In this document: piece after piece, positions 1-7,654 of the stretch
Layout: the number at the start of each line of letters is the position of its first letter
Position numbering within the stretch: the first letter of the stretch is position 1
Source of the DNA: Pseudomonadota bacterium
GTDB lineage: Bacteria > Pseudomonadota > Alphaproteobacteria > Rhizobiales > Xanthobacteraceae
Assembly: GCA_023435725.1 (NCBI GenBank)
Contig: JAEYRD010000231.1
Span: 1-24,206 of the forward strand
DNA: 24,206 bases
Direction of reading: 5' to 3'
Notes under the pieces: generated by a model
Database searches by the model: none
Told to the model about the DNA's origin: nothing
What the model saw: the letters and a program-made list of their open reading frames with translations, nothing else
Translations under genes and position numbers: made by a program

Positions 1-893
1 TTGCCGCGCGGGGCCCGCCGCGAGCCCATGGCGGCGGCGAAGCGGGTCTCCACCCGCGAGGCGCGCACAACGTGCCAGGCCTGAGCCTTCTCCGAGATGC
101 CCTTCAACGCGTGGGCGCCGAGATTACGGTAGTCGAACTTTCCCTTCAGCAGCGACTGGGTCGAGGCGGAGATCACGACGCCGTTGGGCGGCGCGAGGCC
201 CTGCAGGCGCGCGGCAAGATTGACGGTTTCACCGACAGCGGAGTCGCGCTCTTCGGTGCCCTGCCCAACGAGATCGCCGACCACGACGAGGCCGGTCGCG
301 ATCCCGATGCGGACGGCAGGCGCATGGCTGAGCGCACCACGAGGCTCGATCGCGCGGGCGGTCGACAGCACCCGCACGATCTCGAGCCCGGCGCGCACCG
401 CGCGCTCGGCATCGTCCTCATGCGCGGTCGGATAGCCGAAATAGACCAGAATGCCATCGCCGACGAAGCGGGCGGCAAAACCTTCGTAATGCTTCACAAC
501 GCGGACGCAGGTTTCGCGGAAGCTCGCGATCATGTCGCGCACGTCTTCCGGGTCGAACTGCACCGAGAGCGAAGTGGAATCCACCATGTCACAAAACATG
601 GTGGTGAGCTGACGCCGCTCGGCGCCGACCTCGGCCCGGGCTTGCGGGCGAGCCGCCGCGTCGGGCTTCTCCGCAGTCTCGGCCCGGAACAGCGCGGTCG
701 TGGCCCGCTGGAGCCGCTTGCGATCGCCCAGCGGCAAGCCGAGTTCGACCAGATCGGACTCGGTCAGATCTGCCATGACATCGAGATCGAGGCGATGCCG
801 CGCGAAGAGATCGGTGTAGTGACCAAGACCGATGCCTTCGAGCCAGTGCTTCAGCCCGCCTTCCGTCCTCGCACCCGGTTCATTCTCCAGCAT
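1..893 (-). CDS. SAM-domain class III adenylate/guanylate cyclase, C-terminus cut by window edge
   Basis: The frame opens at an ATG (891-893) and runs open to base 1, giving about 297 residues of a longer protein. Residues 12-70 resemble a SAM-like domain, as found in many rhizobial cyclases (HWLEGIGLGHYTDLF then ADLTESDLVELGL). Residues 93-277 are a class III nucleotide cyclase domain. The metal-binding Asp residues lie in FCDMVDST (Asp102) and FVGDG (Asp145), and the catalytic Asn-x3-Arg pair is in NLAAR (225-229). Known relatives make cAMP from ATP and usually continue into an AAA ATPase and TPR region; the visible tail after residue 277 has the right place for that linker, but the rest is outside the window. 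The product acts in the cytoplasm, as no membrane segment is seen. Class assignment is secure; whether the product is cAMP or cGMP is not. Confidence 0.93.
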   Translation of the reverse strand, partial: MLENEPGARTEGGLKHWLEGIGLGHYTDLFARHRLDLDVMADLTESDLVELGLPLGDRKRLQRATTALFRAETAEKPDAAARPQARAEVGAERRQLTTMFCDMVDSTSLSVQFDPEDVRDMIASFRETCVRVVKHYEGFAARFVGDGILVYFGYPTAHEDDAERAVRAGLEIVRVLSTARAIEPRGALSHAPAVRIGIATGLVVVGDLVGQGTEERDSAVGETVNLAARLQGLAPPNGVVISASTQSLLKGKFDYRNLGAHALKGISEKAQAWHVVRASRVETRFAAAMGSRRAPRG

Positions 894-1581
894 GGTGATT
901 CTGCCCGACCATCATTCCGTCGAAGGGCTTTAGGCCCCTCGATCACAGATTTTGGGGGCCCGAACTTCACCTCAGACTGGACGCGTTCCCTAGGTTCCAC
1001 GAAGAATAGCCCAATCAGATCAAAAGGGAATGGCATTGTCGGACATTGCATCCGGGCGGGAGAGGGCTCAGCCGAAACCGAGATCTCTCCCCGGATCGGC
1101 GGCGTTCTCGACTTTTGTGCTCGCAGGACACCGGCGGCGCCGCCCTCCTCGCGCCGGGCCGGCTGGCCCTCGGAGTCGCTTGATCTGCCTGACATTGCGG
1201 TGCAATCGATCGGAGACATCGCGCGCGAGGGCCAGCCGGTGCTGCCCATCGACCAGATCTGGCTGTGTCACAGATGCTCAAGGAGCGTCCGACGGAATCT
1301 CCGGTTCATGCAATTTCAAGAGAGCTGCTCGATAGGCTTATGGTCGACAAGTGGATGGCCGAACTCGTCACACTGCTGGGGACGGCCGTCGTCCGACCCG
1401 ACTCGCAGCTTGGCCGATTGCTCGACCGCAGGGCGGCATGACCGGCTGTTCAGAACGGGCCAATAGGGGTTCACTCGCCAAAGCTGTGATTGACCAAGTT
1501 GCATCTTGATTATTTGGCGACACCGCGCAAGATTGTTCCTGCGTTTTGATTTTGACGAATATTTTCAATCGGGGGATTGTT

Positions 1582-1740
1582 GTGGATTTCATCAGATTTA
1601 CCCAGGGCACACCGCTGAGCGATAAGAATCGCAAGGCCCTGCAAAAGTTGCTGACCGTCGAGAAGAAGCTCTAGTCCACGCTGAAGGACGTCGATGCCGG
1701 CCTTTCGATGCTGGGCGGGTGGAAGAAATCCAGGAAGTAG
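1582..1740 (+). pseudogene. Small 52-codon frame interrupted by an in-frame TAG
   Basis: A GTG (1582-1584) sits 7 bases after a GGGGGA ribosome-site-like run and opens MDFIRFTQGTPLSDKNRKAL... for 30 codons to a TAG at 1672-1674. The same frame then continues for 21 codons (STLKDVDAGLSMLGG...) to a second TAG at 1738-1740. Both halves are Lys/Leu-rich and helical in character with sensible codon use, unlike chance frames nearby. A compact hairpin with a T-run follows 30 bases later. A single CAG-to-TAG change would explain the interruption. I do not recognise the family. It could instead be a functional 30-aa peptide, with the second half untranslated. Confidence 0.4.
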
Positions 1741-1770
1741 AAGTAGGGCTCGTCGGCCGGGGCGCCGTAC

Positions 1771-1790
1771 GAAGCTTTGGCTTCATTTTT
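1771..1790 (+). terminator. Small intrinsic terminator
   Basis: GAAGC-TTTG-GCTTC (1771-1784) forms a perfect 5-bp stem with a 4-base loop, followed by ATTTTT. It lies 30 bases after the interrupted small frame and well before the next gene, so it would end a short transcript from 1582. The stem is short, so it may be weak. Confidence 0.4.
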
Positions 1791-1977
1791 CGGACTTTTG
1801 TCACTCGCGCGTCGAGGTCGGGCCTCGCACAAGCTTGCGCCGGTAAACCGGCCCGCAAATCGACAAGAATTTGCCTGAGTGGGCCGCTAACAGCAGTTCA
1901 CTCGTCGATTCTTGCTCCGTTGATTCTTCCGCCAGGGCTGGGGATTTGCCCTCCGCCTGACGCCAAAGGCCGTATTG

Positions 1978-2709
1978 ATGGCAGACGACAGGATTGAACT
2001 GTTTGTCGGACTGATCGAGACCATTGACGCGCCGGGTACGGCCGATGCTTGCCGTCGCCTGCTCTCGGTCGATGAACGGGTCCGCGCCGACCGCTTCATG
2101 TTCGAGCGGCATCGGCGGCAGTATATTTTCGCCCACGCCATGCTGCGCCTGGCGCTTTCGCGGGTTGCCCCCAACGTCGCACCCTCAGACTGGTCCTTTG
2201 CAGCCGGCCGCTATGGGCGACCGTTCGTTGCAGCACCCGCAATGTCGATCGCGCTGCATTTCAGCCTGTCGCATGCCGACGGCTGCGTCGCCTGCGTCGT
2301 ATCCAGGCACGAGGCCGTCGGCGTCGACGTCGAAACCGTGTCACGGCGGGTCGCGCCGCTGTCCACCGCGCTTCGCTTCTTTGCGCCGGAGGAGGTCGAG
2401 ACGCTGCGCAGCCTGCCGGAGCCAACGGCGATCGAGCGCTTTTTCGACTATTGGACACTCAAGGAGGCCTATCTGAAGGCCAGGGGGTTTGGACTCAACC
2501 TGCCCCTCGACGCATTCGCGATGCAGGTGTCTCGCGAGGCCATCGGGATCAGCTTCAAGCCCGATATCGCCGACGATCCGCGCGGCTGGCGCTTCTCGCT
2601 GTGCTCGCCGTCGCCCTCGCACCGCCTCGCGATCGCAGATGGCTCCCGTGCGGACGGCGGCCTCCCCATCAGCCGCAATGCCTGGCCGCTCCAGGAAGCG
2701 GCTGAATGA
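1978..2709 (+). CDS. 4'-phosphopantetheinyl transferase, Sfp/HetI type
   Basis: The protein moves the 4'-phosphopantetheine arm from coenzyme A to a serine of acyl- or peptidyl-carrier proteins, in the cytoplasm. The 243-residue length fits the Sfp group. The family's Mg-binding signature is present: GVDVE near residue 120 and FFDYWTLKEAYLKARG near 155-170. The N-terminal half carries the FxxxRRQYIFAHAMLRLALS region and the FSLSHADGCVACV motif preceding GVDVE. An ATG at 1978 is taken as the start; a TTG lies directly in front of it, and the ribosome site is weak for both. No polyketide, peptide synthetase or carrier gene is in the window, so the partner is unknown. The gene stands alone and faces the deacetylase gene tail to tail. 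Confidence 0.92.
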   Translation: MADDRIELFVGLIETIDAPGTADACRRLLSVDERVRADRFMFERHRRQYIFAHAMLRLALSRVAPNVAPSDWSFAAGRYGRPFVAAPAMSIALHFSLSHADGCVACVVSRHEAVGVDVETVSRRVAPLSTALRFFAPEEVETLRSLPEPTAIERFFDYWTLKEAYLKARGFGLNLPLDAFAMQVSREAIGISFKPDIADDPRGWRFSLCSPSPSHRLAIADGSRADGGLPISRNAWPLQEAAE

Positions 2710-2824
2710 CGAATGTTTCGAACTCTTTCCGCTCTTCCTGTTCCTACGGGGAGAGCGTCAGATTGCGGGGCCGCATCAACAAAAACGGTGACAGTTAGAT
2801 TCGAGGAGCCTCCCCTCGCCCGGC

Positions 2825-2868
2825 ATTTGCTCTCGCAAATTCCAGCCTCTCCGCGCAGGCGGGGAGAG
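2825..2868. repeat. Paired short palindromes between convergent genes
   Basis: ATTTGC-TCTC-GCAAAT (2825-2840) is a perfect 6-bp inverted repeat. It is followed by CTCTCC (2847-2852) and GGAGAG (2863-2868) around a GC-rich centre. Bases around 2740-2880 contain further GGGGAGAG-like words. Such units resemble the dispersed palindromic intergenic repeats of Bradyrhizobium. The hairpins could also halt transcription from both sides, but no T-run follows. Confidence 0.5.
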
Positions 2869-2881
2869 TGAAGAACTCGCC

Positions 2882-3907
2882 TCACCGCGCCTCTTCGAAC
2901 CCTGCCAGCACCGAGGTCAGGTTCGCGCCCAAAATATCCGAGAGGTAACCGCCCTCCTGCACGAACACGGTCGGAAGGCCCATCCTGGCGATGGCCTGGC
3001 CGATACGGCGGAAGCCGGGCGTGGTGACGGCGAGGCCGCGGAGCGGATCGTGCTCGGAGGCGTCGAGACCGAGCGCGATGACGAGGGCGCCGGGCGCAAA
3101 GGACTCGATCGCCTTGCGCGCGACGTCCAACGCCTGGATGTAGCCGTCATCGCCGGTGCCGATGGCCAAGGGAATGTTGAGATTGGTGCCGAGGCCGGGT
3201 CCTTCGCCGCGCTCATGCGCGTAGCCCCACACGTAAGGATAGTACGCGATGGGGTCGGCGTGGATCGATATCGTGTAGACGTCCGGCCGCGCGTAGAAGA
3301 TGCCTTGGGTGCCATTGCCGTGATGGACGTCGACATCGAGGATCACGACGCGCTCGTGCTTGAGCCGTAGATGAGCAGCGGCGATCGCGCTGTTGTTGAG
3401 AAAGCAGAACCCGCCGGCCATGTCGCGATAGGCGTGATGGCCGGGCGGACGGCAGAGCGCGTAGGTCGCGTCCTCGCCGTCCATCACCATCTGCGCCGCG
3501 GTGACCGCCACGTCTGTCGCCGCGCAAACCGCGGCCCAGGTGCCGGGGCCGATCGGCGCCGCTGTGTCGGCGGTGTGCCAGCCGAGCTTGCCGACGATGT
3601 GGGTCGGATAGGTCGCGGCATGGCGCACGGGATGGATATTGCCGATCATCTCCGGGCCGGCATCGCCGAGCGCAGTCCACGCGTCCCAGGCTTCGCTCAG
3701 GAACGACAGATATTCCGGACTGTGAATGCGCGCACGCGGGCCCTGCCCGAACTTGGCCGGCTCGACCAGCTGGTGCTTGCCGTCCCCCACTCCCTTGAGC
3801 AGGCGATCGGCGCGCTCGGGCTGCTCGGTGGTGCGCTTGACGACACCACGAACCAGGAAGAATTGCGGATCGTGGCTACGATGCAGTTCGGTATAGACGG
3901 CTTTCAC
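2882..3907 (-). CDS. Acetylpolyamine amidohydrolase / histone deacetylase-family hydrolase
   Basis: This is a zinc-dependent deacetylase of the arginase/deacetylase superfamily. It most resembles bacterial acetylpolyamine amidohydrolases, which remove acetyl groups from acetylputrescine and related polyamines. The length, 341 residues, equals that of the classic family member. Visible motifs are the active-site His pair in RPPGHHA (157-158), the zinc-ligand loop DVDVHHGNGTQ (191-201), IHADP (215-219) and the ligand Asp in GLDASEHDPL (280-289). The N-terminal MKAVYTELHRSHDPQFF is typical of the polyamine branch rather than AcuC. The start is a GTG with GGAG upstream. It is the last gene of a minus-strand run, 126 bases after the SMP-30-like gene, and may be co-transcribed with it. 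The substrate could also be another N-acetyl amine. Confidence 0.92.
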   Translation of the reverse strand: MKAVYTELHRSHDPQFFLVRGVVKRTTEQPERADRLLKGVGDGKHQLVEPAKFGQGPRARIHSPEYLSFLSEAWDAWTALGDAGPEMIGNIHPVRHAATYPTHIVGKLGWHTADTAAPIGPGTWAAVCAATDVAVTAAQMVMDGEDATYALCRPPGHHAYRDMAGGFCFLNNSAIAAAHLRLKHERVVILDVDVHHGNGTQGIFYARPDVYTISIHADPIAYYPYVWGYAHERGEGPGLGTNLNIPLAIGTGDDGYIQALDVARKAIESFAPGALVIALGLDASEHDPLRGLAVTTPGFRRIGQAIARMGLPTVFVQEGGYLSDILGANLTSVLAGFEEAR

Positions 3908-4033
3908 TCAAAACACTCCGTGATCGCGTGCTCTTTGAACGGTGCCGCAGATGTCTTGATCCCTGCCGCGGCCGTATGCAAGCAAGAAGAATGCCGCCCC
4001 TGTTCTGCGCTCGGAGCAGATTCGCCTCCGAGC

Positions 4034-4975
4034 TCAGCAACGGCCGCGCTGGAGGCAGTGCTCGCGACCCTGCTGGTCGGTGCGAAAGGACTCGATGAAG
4101 CCGCCCTGGCGCTGCGTGACGAAGACGGTCTTGCCGTCGCTGCCGCCGAAGGCGAGGTTGGTCGGCTCCTTCCCCTTCAGCGCGATCTCGCGCTCGATCG
4201 CGCCATTGGGCTTCATCAGTGCGATCGTCCCCTTAAGGATGCGCGCGGCATAGAGCCGGCCGCTGACGTCGGTGCGCAGACCGTCAATGGTGTCGGGCTG
4301 GAACGTCTTGACGAGTTTTGCGCCGGTGAGCTCGATGCCATTGATCGTGTACGACCAGACCTGGCCGCTACTGGATTCCCCGACATAGAGCGTCCTGCCG
4401 TCAGGACTGAGATCGATGCCGTTGGTGGTGCCCATCGCGCGCGGCGCCGACATGACTTGTCCTTGCACCGAGCCGTCGGCAGCTTTGGAGATACGCCAGA
4501 TATGGCCTTCGCGGCCTTTCCAGTTCGGATCGCTCGCATAGATCGTGCCATCGCGGGCAACCGTGATGTCGTTGGGCTGATTCATCTCGTCCGAGTGAAA
4601 CCAGACGACCGGCTCGGTCGCGCCCTTCGGGATCGCGAAGATGTTGTGCTTCTTGTAGTCGGCGATGAACATGGTGCCGCTGCGGTCGAAGCGGATGGCG
4701 TTGCCGACGCTGCCCTCGGGAAGCGCTGTGAATTGCTCAGAAGCGGCGCCGCCCGCCGGCAACTTGCCGATGGTGCCGGGCTTGCCGAAGTTGACGACGA
4801 AGAGATTGCCGTCGAGGTCGGCGGCGGGCCCTTCGATGCCGAAGGTATATTCGCCAGCCGGCGTCACCTGCACGCTTTCGAACAGCTTTGTTTCCGCCTG
4901 GACGGACGCCGTCGCGATGACGAGGAAAGCGCTACCGCACAGGCACCAGAAATTCCTGCCGGATGTAATAGCCAT
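4034..4975 (-). CDS. SMP-30/gluconolactonase-like beta-propeller protein, secreted
   Basis: About 313 residues with an N-terminal signal peptide (hydrophobic core FWCLCGSAFLVIA, cleavage likely after SVQA). The body has six-bladed propeller repeats of the SMP-30/gluconolactonase/LRE type: DLDGNLFVVNFG, RSGTMFIADYKKHNIF, NDITVARDGTIYASDP, NGIDLSPDGRTLYVGESSSGQVW and a final TNLAFGGSDGKTVFVTQRQGG. Relatives hydrolyse sugar lactones or bind small ligands with a metal at the propeller centre. I choose the ATG at 4973-4975; another ATG 21 bases upstream keeps the same frame. It overlaps the end of the upstream dehydrogenase gene by 44 bases in another frame, suggesting coupled translation. A periplasmic lactonase acting on the product of the neighbouring dehydrogenase is plausible but unproven. 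Confidence 0.85.
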   Translation of the reverse strand: MAITSGRNFWCLCGSAFLVIATASVQAETKLFESVQVTPAGEYTFGIEGPAADLDGNLFVVNFGKPGTIGKLPAGGAASEQFTALPEGSVGNAIRFDRSGTMFIADYKKHNIFAIPKGATEPVVWFHSDEMNQPNDITVARDGTIYASDPNWKGREGHIWRISKAADGSVQGQVMSAPRAMGTTNGIDLSPDGRTLYVGESSSGQVWSYTINGIELTGAKLVKTFQPDTIDGLRTDVSGRLYAARILKGTIALMKPNGAIEREIALKGKEPTNLAFGGSDGKTVFVTQRQGGFIESFRTDQQGREHCLQRGRC

Positions 4976-7007
4976 CGCCGTCGGTGCACTCGCCATTCAG
5001 ATAGGGATCGGCCGGCCGGAAGAATCGGCTGAAGCCGGGTTTGTCTACAGCGCTCCTTTGTGTCACGACGACGACCTTGGCGGCCGGTATTTCGCCGCAT
5101 TCCTTGTTCGTTTTGCCGAAGAACTTGCGCTGCGGCGGGCCAGGCTTGATTCGCATCCGCATACCCGGAACCATTTTCGCGACCAGCAAATCCACGGTGT
5201 CGAGCAGACGCGCATAGCCGGGCTCGGTCTTCGGCAGGCTTTCGCCGCCCGGCGGCATCAGCTTCTCCGCGCCGAGACCGCGCAGCCGCGTGCGCAGCTT
5301 GCCGGACTCGGGATCATCAGGATAGATCCAGCCATCCTGCGACAGCATGAAGCGCAGCACCGTGGCGTCCTTGTCCGCGTCCGACTGGCCCGGCTTCAAG
5401 CCGAAATCGGAATGGCAACCGACGCAATGTTTCTCGACGAGGCCCTTGCGCAGCGTGGTGAGCCGGACGCTGTTCCGCGCGTCCCTGGCGACGAAGGCCG
5501 CGAGCTGATCGATCATCGCCTGGCTGCGCATGTCGCAGGGCAACGGCTGCGGCGGATCGCCCGCGGCGCGGTCGATGCGGATGACGGTCTGATTCTTGTC
5601 CTCGACCAGCCAGATCGCGCCGTCCTCCGCAACCGTCATGCCGACCGGCGCGCCTTGCGGTCGCGCACCGTTGACGCGGTGCCAGCCGCCGATCAGTTCC
5701 TCGAACGGCGCGGCCGCGACCTCGCCAGCGTCGGTCTCAAATCTGTGGGTCGGGTCGGCCGCGCAACTGACGTGGTAACGCACCGGCGCCGGGCTCGGCT
5801 TGGGGAAGCCGTGGTCGTCGACATCATAGATGAGGACGCGGCTGCCGGTCGGGCGGTATCCGTGCAGGCCGACCAGCAGCTTGCCCTCCAGTTCCGGAAA
5901 TTTGGCGCCGTGATAGTAGAGCATCGCGAGCGGCGCCCCATGCGGCGGCAGCAGCGAGAACGGCGCCTTGTAGAGCGCACTGGCCGAGCAGAGCGACTTG
6001 TAGACCCCGGATTGCAGCACGAGCTTGAATTCGGGGCTCGGCGTCGAAAGATCGTAGCAATAGGGCCAGCCGTAATGCTTGCCCTGCTCGACCGCGTTGA
6101 TCTCCTCGTTCGGCTTGAAGATATCGGGGAGATCCCGCCCATTCTCGCCTTGCAGGAAGGCGTAGCCGGTGTCGGGAAAATTCGGGTGCAGCGCCAGCGC
6201 CATCGAATTGCGCAAGCCGCGCGCATAGACGGTGTGCGGCGGATCGGGATCGTTCGGCTTGAGCGCCAGGAAGATGCCGCCCGCGGGCGGCGTGAACAGC
6301 CAGATCGATGCCATCGCAGAAGCGCCCTCGGCGGCCGCGCAAGGCCGTGTGATTGGGGCCGGCGTGATGCAGTCGTCGCTGTGCGAGCCGATGTTGACGA
6401 ACAGCCGGCCGTTCCTGTCGAACACGAACTGTTTGAGCGGATGGGCGCTCTCGTCGAGCCTGGTACCGTCAGGCAGCGTGATCCGCCGGCCGGGCATGTG
6501 CCGGATGATGGTCTCGACCGTACCGCGTGGATTGTCGGCAAGCGGATCGAACCGGAAGATCGTCTCGGCGGTCGAGGCATAGAACTTCTTGTCCGGCCCG
6601 ATCACGAGGCCGAAGGGATACTCGATCGCAGTCAACAGCTCCTTGAACCGCTGCCCTTGGGGCGCATGCGGATCGAGCAGCAGCAATCGGCCGTCGGTAT
6701 GCCCCCAGCCGCCCATGTCGGCGACCACGAACAAATCACGGTCCGGCACCTGGATGATCGAGCGCGGAAATTTGAGATGATCCTCCTCGCTGGCGACAAG
6801 GCCGGCGCAAAATCCCGCCTTCATGTCGATCTGGATTTTGGGAAAGGCGAGATCGCCGCTGCCGCAGGTTTCCGTGCCGATCGCATAGCCGCTCTTCCTC
6901 ACCGGTTCGGAGGAGGCCCCGGAGACGAGGCCGAGCAACGTTCCGACGACGATCGCCGCGAACAGCCGCAGGCTTCCGCGTTCATGCCAGAATGTGAGGT
7001 GGTTCAC
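4932..7007 (-). CDS. Sorbosone/glucose dehydrogenase-like propeller protein with C-terminal cytochrome c motif
   Basis: About 691 residues, exported. An N-terminal hydrophobic segment (LRLFAAIVVGTLLGLVSGAS) acts as signal peptide. Residues from about 60 to 500 form an NHL/PQQ-dependent sugar dehydrogenase-type propeller with blade motifs such as SIIQVPDRDLFVVADMGGW, YPFGLVIGPDKKFYAS, KQFVFDRNGRLFVNIGSHSDD and ARGLRNSMALALHPNFPDTGY. Near residue 545 a single heme c site, HCVGCHS (CxxCH), starts a cytochrome c region with a possible Met ligand in LMPPGGESLP. This suggests periplasmic oxidation of a sugar or alcohol with electrons passed to the respiratory chain. I prefer the GTG at 7005-7007, which has GGGAG just upstream; an ATG at 7043 in frame has no ribosome site. 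It begins the minus-strand run leading to the SMP-30-like and deacetylase genes. Confidence 0.85.
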   Translation of the reverse strand: MNHLTFWHERGSLRLFAAIVVGTLLGLVSGASSEPVRKSGYAIGTETCGSGDLAFPKIQIDMKAGFCAGLVASEEDHLKFPRSIIQVPDRDLFVVADMGGWGHTDGRLLLLDPHAPQGQRFKELLTAIEYPFGLVIGPDKKFYASTAETIFRFDPLADNPRGTVETIIRHMPGRRITLPDGTRLDESAHPLKQFVFDRNGRLFVNIGSHSDDCITPAPITRPCAAAEGASAMASIWLFTPPAGGIFLALKPNDPDPPHTVYARGLRNSMALALHPNFPDTGYAFLQGENGRDLPDIFKPNEEINAVEQGKHYGWPYCYDLSTPSPEFKLVLQSGVYKSLCSASALYKAPFSLLPPHGAPLAMLYYHGAKFPELEGKLLVGLHGYRPTGSRVLIYDVDDHGFPKPSPAPVRYHVSCAADPTHRFETDAGEVAAAPFEELIGGWHRVNGARPQGAPVGMTVAEDGAIWLVEDKNQTVIRIDRAAGDPPQPLPCDMRSQAMIDQLAAFVARDARNSVRLTTLRKGLVEKHCVGCHSDFGLKPGQSDADKDATVLRFMLSQDGWIYPDDPESGKLRTRLRGLGAEKLMPPGGESLPKTEPGYARLLDTVDLLVAKMVPGMRMRIKPGPPQRKFFGKTNKECGEIPAAKVVVVTQRSAVDKPGFSRFFRPADPYLNGECTDGDGYYIRQEFLVPVR

Positions 7008-7063
7008 GATGACTCCCGGACTTTCCGTCCAAAGTTGTTCCATGCCATGGGAACGCCGTCCAG

Positions 7064-7099
7064 TTGATCATCACCCCCCTGTGATCAAACCCACAGGGG
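7064..7099. promoter_or_regulatory. Inverted repeat TTGATCA-N11-TGATCAA with overlapping hairpin
   Basis: In the divergent gap between the dehydrogenase (-) and DUF6894 (+) genes, TTGATCA (7064-7070) and TGATCAA (7082-7088) form a perfect inverted repeat. Overlapping it, CCCCTGTG (7076-7083) and CACAGGGG (7092-7099) form an 8-bp stem. The place fits a transcription factor site or a leader hairpin. The half-site resembles Fnr/FixK half-sites, but the spacing is far longer than their TTGAT-N4-ATCAA box. Confidence 0.4.
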
Positions 7100-7213
7100 T
7101 CTTCGAGCCGACCAATCTCCGTAGATTCCCTCACCGGGCTCGCCCCGAATGTTTCGCGAATGCCTCGGGTGGTATCGGTTTGCCGTCCCAATCGCTCCCT
7201 ACAGGAGGGGCAT

Positions 7214-7447
7214 ATGGTCCAGGTCTATTTTCACTGCTCCAACACCGAGGGCACGCTGATCGATCGCAGCGGCACCGCGGTCGCGAGCCTGCCCGAGGCG
7301 CGCGACCGCGCCGCGCAGATCATGCAATCGATGATCCAGACACCCGGTGCCGAGGACTGGCGCGACTGGATCATCCATGTCAGCGACTCCGACGGCGAGG
7401 AGATTTTCGACCTCCCCTTCACCGCCATGCTTGGCAAGCCGCATTGA
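7214..7447 (+). CDS. DUF6894-family small protein
   Basis: A 77-residue cytoplasmic protein of unknown function. It starts with MVQVYFHCSNTEGTLIDRSG and contains LPEARDRAAQIMQSM, followed by WRDWIIHVSDSDGEEIFDLPF. This matches the compact pattern of the DUF6894 family common in Bradyrhizobium: aromatic-rich start, short helix, then a strand with D-x-x-G-x-x-x-x-x-L-P-F. The ATG at 7214 is preceded by an excellent ribosome site, AGGAGGGG (7203-7210), which rules out the longer frame beginning at 7160. It is followed 9 bases later by a second small frame that may be co-translated. No role is known. Confidence 0.85.
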   Translation: MVQVYFHCSNTEGTLIDRSGTAVASLPEARDRAAQIMQSMIQTPGAEDWRDWIIHVSDSDGEEIFDLPFTAMLGKPH

Positions 7448-7456
7448 GGTGATGCC

Positions 7457-7633
7457 GTGCTATTCGCTTCGCTGACCCTGCTCTGCCAGCCCCTGAACTT
7501 CGTTGCCGCCAAATGGCAGAAGCTGGTGCGGATCGCAGGCAACCCCTACCGCCCCGAGCTTCACTACATGCGCGGCCCAGGGCCGAAATGGCGCGCCAAG
7601 CATCGTACGGACCGCGGTGACGGCACGCTCTGA
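7457..7633 (+). CDS. Small hypothetical protein, 58 aa
   Basis: A GTG at 7457, preceded by GAGGTGAT (7446-7453), opens a 58-residue frame ending at TGA 7631-7633. The start MLFASLTLLCQPLNFVAA is hydrophobic and the rest is basic, ending in WRAKHRTDRGDGTL. It could be a one-pass membrane peptide with a cytoplasmic basic tail. It begins only 9 bases after the DUF6894 gene and faces the crotonase gene tail to tail at 21 bases, which fits a real second gene of a small operon. I do not recognise a family. Confidence 0.5.
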   Translation: MLFASLTLLCQPLNFVAAKWQKLVRIAGNPYRPELHYMRGPGPKWRAKHRTDRGDGTL

Positions 7634-7654
7634 GCGCAGTTCGCGACCCTTCCC

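Larger units (their letters stand above)
894..1977. other. About 1.1 kb without a confident gene
   Basis: This is the gap between the divergently oriented cyclase and phosphopantetheinyl transferase genes. Open frames here have poor start contexts and Arg/Pro/Ser-rich translations typical of chance frames in GC-rich DNA. One 55-codon frame at 1274-1441 (MLKERPTESPVHAI...) looks somewhat protein-like but has no clear ribosome site and no family I recognise. The stretch 1495-1600 is clearly more AT-rich than its surroundings, as a promoter region would be. The interrupted 52-codon frame (1582-1740) and the small terminator (1771-1790) are listed separately. A 14-base near-palindrome (GCCGGT-AA-ACCGGC) lies near 1840. 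The gap may hold decayed genes. Confidence 0.4.

Noticed and set aside
1274..1441. 55-codon frame starting MLKERPTESPVH
   Set aside because: No ribosome site, no family recognised, and no supporting neighbour; kept only as a note in the gap description.
72..1466. Long plus-strand open frame of 464 codons
   Set aside because: It is antisense to the clear adenylate cyclase for most of its length, and its translation is Arg/Gly/Pro-rich with no recognisable motif.
3371..5032. 553-codon plus-strand open frame
   Set aside because: It runs antisense through both the deacetylase and the SMP-30-like gene, whose motifs are unambiguous.
4665..7067. 800-codon plus-strand open frame
   Set aside because: It is the mirror of the dehydrogenase-cytochrome gene, which has a signal peptide and a CxxCH site. 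Long antisense frames are common in GC-rich genes.
7064..7088. Classic FixK/Fnr box
   Set aside because: The arms are separated by 11 bases; the known box has two 5-base arms around 4 bases.
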